Below, one piece after another: positions 63,201-64,000 of a stretch of DNA of 64,000 nt. Both the position numbers and the translations under genes were made by a program. A model generated the notes under the pieces. The model had not been told where the DNA came from. It searched no databases and was given only the letters and a program-made list of their open reading frames with translations. Each line of letters opens with the position of its first letter. Positions within the stretch are counted from its first letter, which is position 1. Source of the DNA: Ophiodon elongatus (Eukaryota > Chordata > Actinopteri > Perciformes > Hexagrammidae); assembly GCA_016806645.1 (NCBI GenBank), contig JACSYO010001618.1, positions 1,570,501 to 1,634,500 of the forward strand, in the 5' to 3' direction.

Positions 63201-64000
63201 CTAAAGTTTGGTAGCGATGACAAGACAAGAAGAGGAAAGTTGTATTGATGTCATACATTTTCAAGCGCACTGTGTTTTCATATAGACTTTAAGTATTCTG
63301 TCGACACACGCTTACACAGCGAATATCAACTCACAATTTTAATACACAGATATATTGTATATGTGAAGAGTATGAACACTTCATAATTACAGATAAGGGA
63401 TGTAATAAAATCTCACACTGGGAGCAGTGTGTGCAATTGTTATGCCTATGTACAATGTGTATAATATAAACGACAAAAACAAAAACTAAATCGACTGTAT
63501 CTAAAAACAAAATAAAATCAAAAGGGATAGAACCAAATAATTGTATACTTCAGCCTACTCTTTTTTAGACATGTAATATATATTAATTTAGTTTATTTTG
63601 AATTTGCTATATATGTTTACTGTTCATTTTATAGTTATCTTGTTTTGTTATTTATATTTTATTATTTATGACATATTCAAATTAAAATCTATCTTTTCCA
63701 TCAATCTCTATCTCTCAATCTAATGCCCTGATGTCTACTGGCTGTGAACTGACAGACTGGGGTATATTTGGAAATGAAACAAGGCCTATTCCCAGTCCTC
63801 CTAATGCTGCTTCATGTAATACTCTGGGAGCCATTGTGCCCTATACTTCTGGCTAGCTGACTTCAAAAGCCCCCAGTGGAGTGATTTGATTTGGACTATA
63901 AAACACTTGCAGCTCACAAGGGACCTAGAGCAGACCCAATATTATAGACATTATAAATGCAGGGTCTGATTTAACCAAGAACTAGACTCAAAGAAGCAAT
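63201..64000 (-). other. atp2b2 intron continuing beyond the window
   Basis: AT-rich; no exon with N-terminal PMCA sequence or TM1 is present, so the missing 5' exons are further right. Confidence 0.8.

Overview
The window is vertebrate nuclear DNA, almost certainly from a ray-finned (teleost) fish. It shows small exons separated by long AT-rich introns with GT-AG splice sites, dense microsatellites, and interspersed repeats that I recognise from memory as teleost families. There is no prokaryotic operon, CRISPR array, tRNA or rRNA. I found no candidate for a new biological system. The most interesting content is the alternative-exon architecture of a calcium pump gene and several structured repeats.

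Two protein genes are supported, both on the minus strand and both cut by the window edges. (1) Positions 1 to about 2.2 kb hold the 5' part of a GABA transporter of the SLC6 family, best matching slc6a11 (GAT-3). The start codon exon (997-1213), the next coding exon (254-388), a likely non-coding first exon ending at 1852 and a CpG-rich promoter zone are present; the rest lies beyond position 1. (2) Positions 23.5 to 63.2 kb hold the plasma-membrane Ca2+ ATPase gene atp2b2 (PMCA2). Seventeen constitutive coding exons run from just before transmembrane segment 2 to the ETSL C-terminus. The first coding exon or exons (N-terminus and TM1) lie beyond 64000.

atp2b2 carries two splice cassettes. 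Site A has three phase-1 micro-exons of 33, 54 and 42 nt (60171-60203, 57915-57968, 55458-55499), the counterpart of the mammalian 33/60/42 set. Site C has a 190-nt exon (26691-26880) and probably a 53-nt exon (26320-26372). Including either one replaces the calmodulin-binding and PDZ-ligand tail with a shorter one.

Between the genes (about 2.3-20.9 kb) I see no convincing gene. The region holds degraded interspersed repeats, an AT-rich minisatellite (9.33-10.10 kb), a 17-bp inverted repeat beside it, a 1.18-kb MITE-like element nested in an older repeat (11156-12337), a hAT-like MITE, a diverged local duplication (6.6/7.1 kb) and several microsatellites. The atp2b2 introns hold further repeats, including a duplicated 220-bp intronic segment (42.04/44.52 kb) and a GAA/TTC microsatellite 51 nt from an alternative exon.

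atp2b2 and slc6a11 also neighbour each other on human chromosome 3p25 (from memory), which supports both names. Here they lie in tandem (the atp2b2 3' end faces the slc6a11 5' end), whereas the human genes are divergent, so a local rearrangement is implied.
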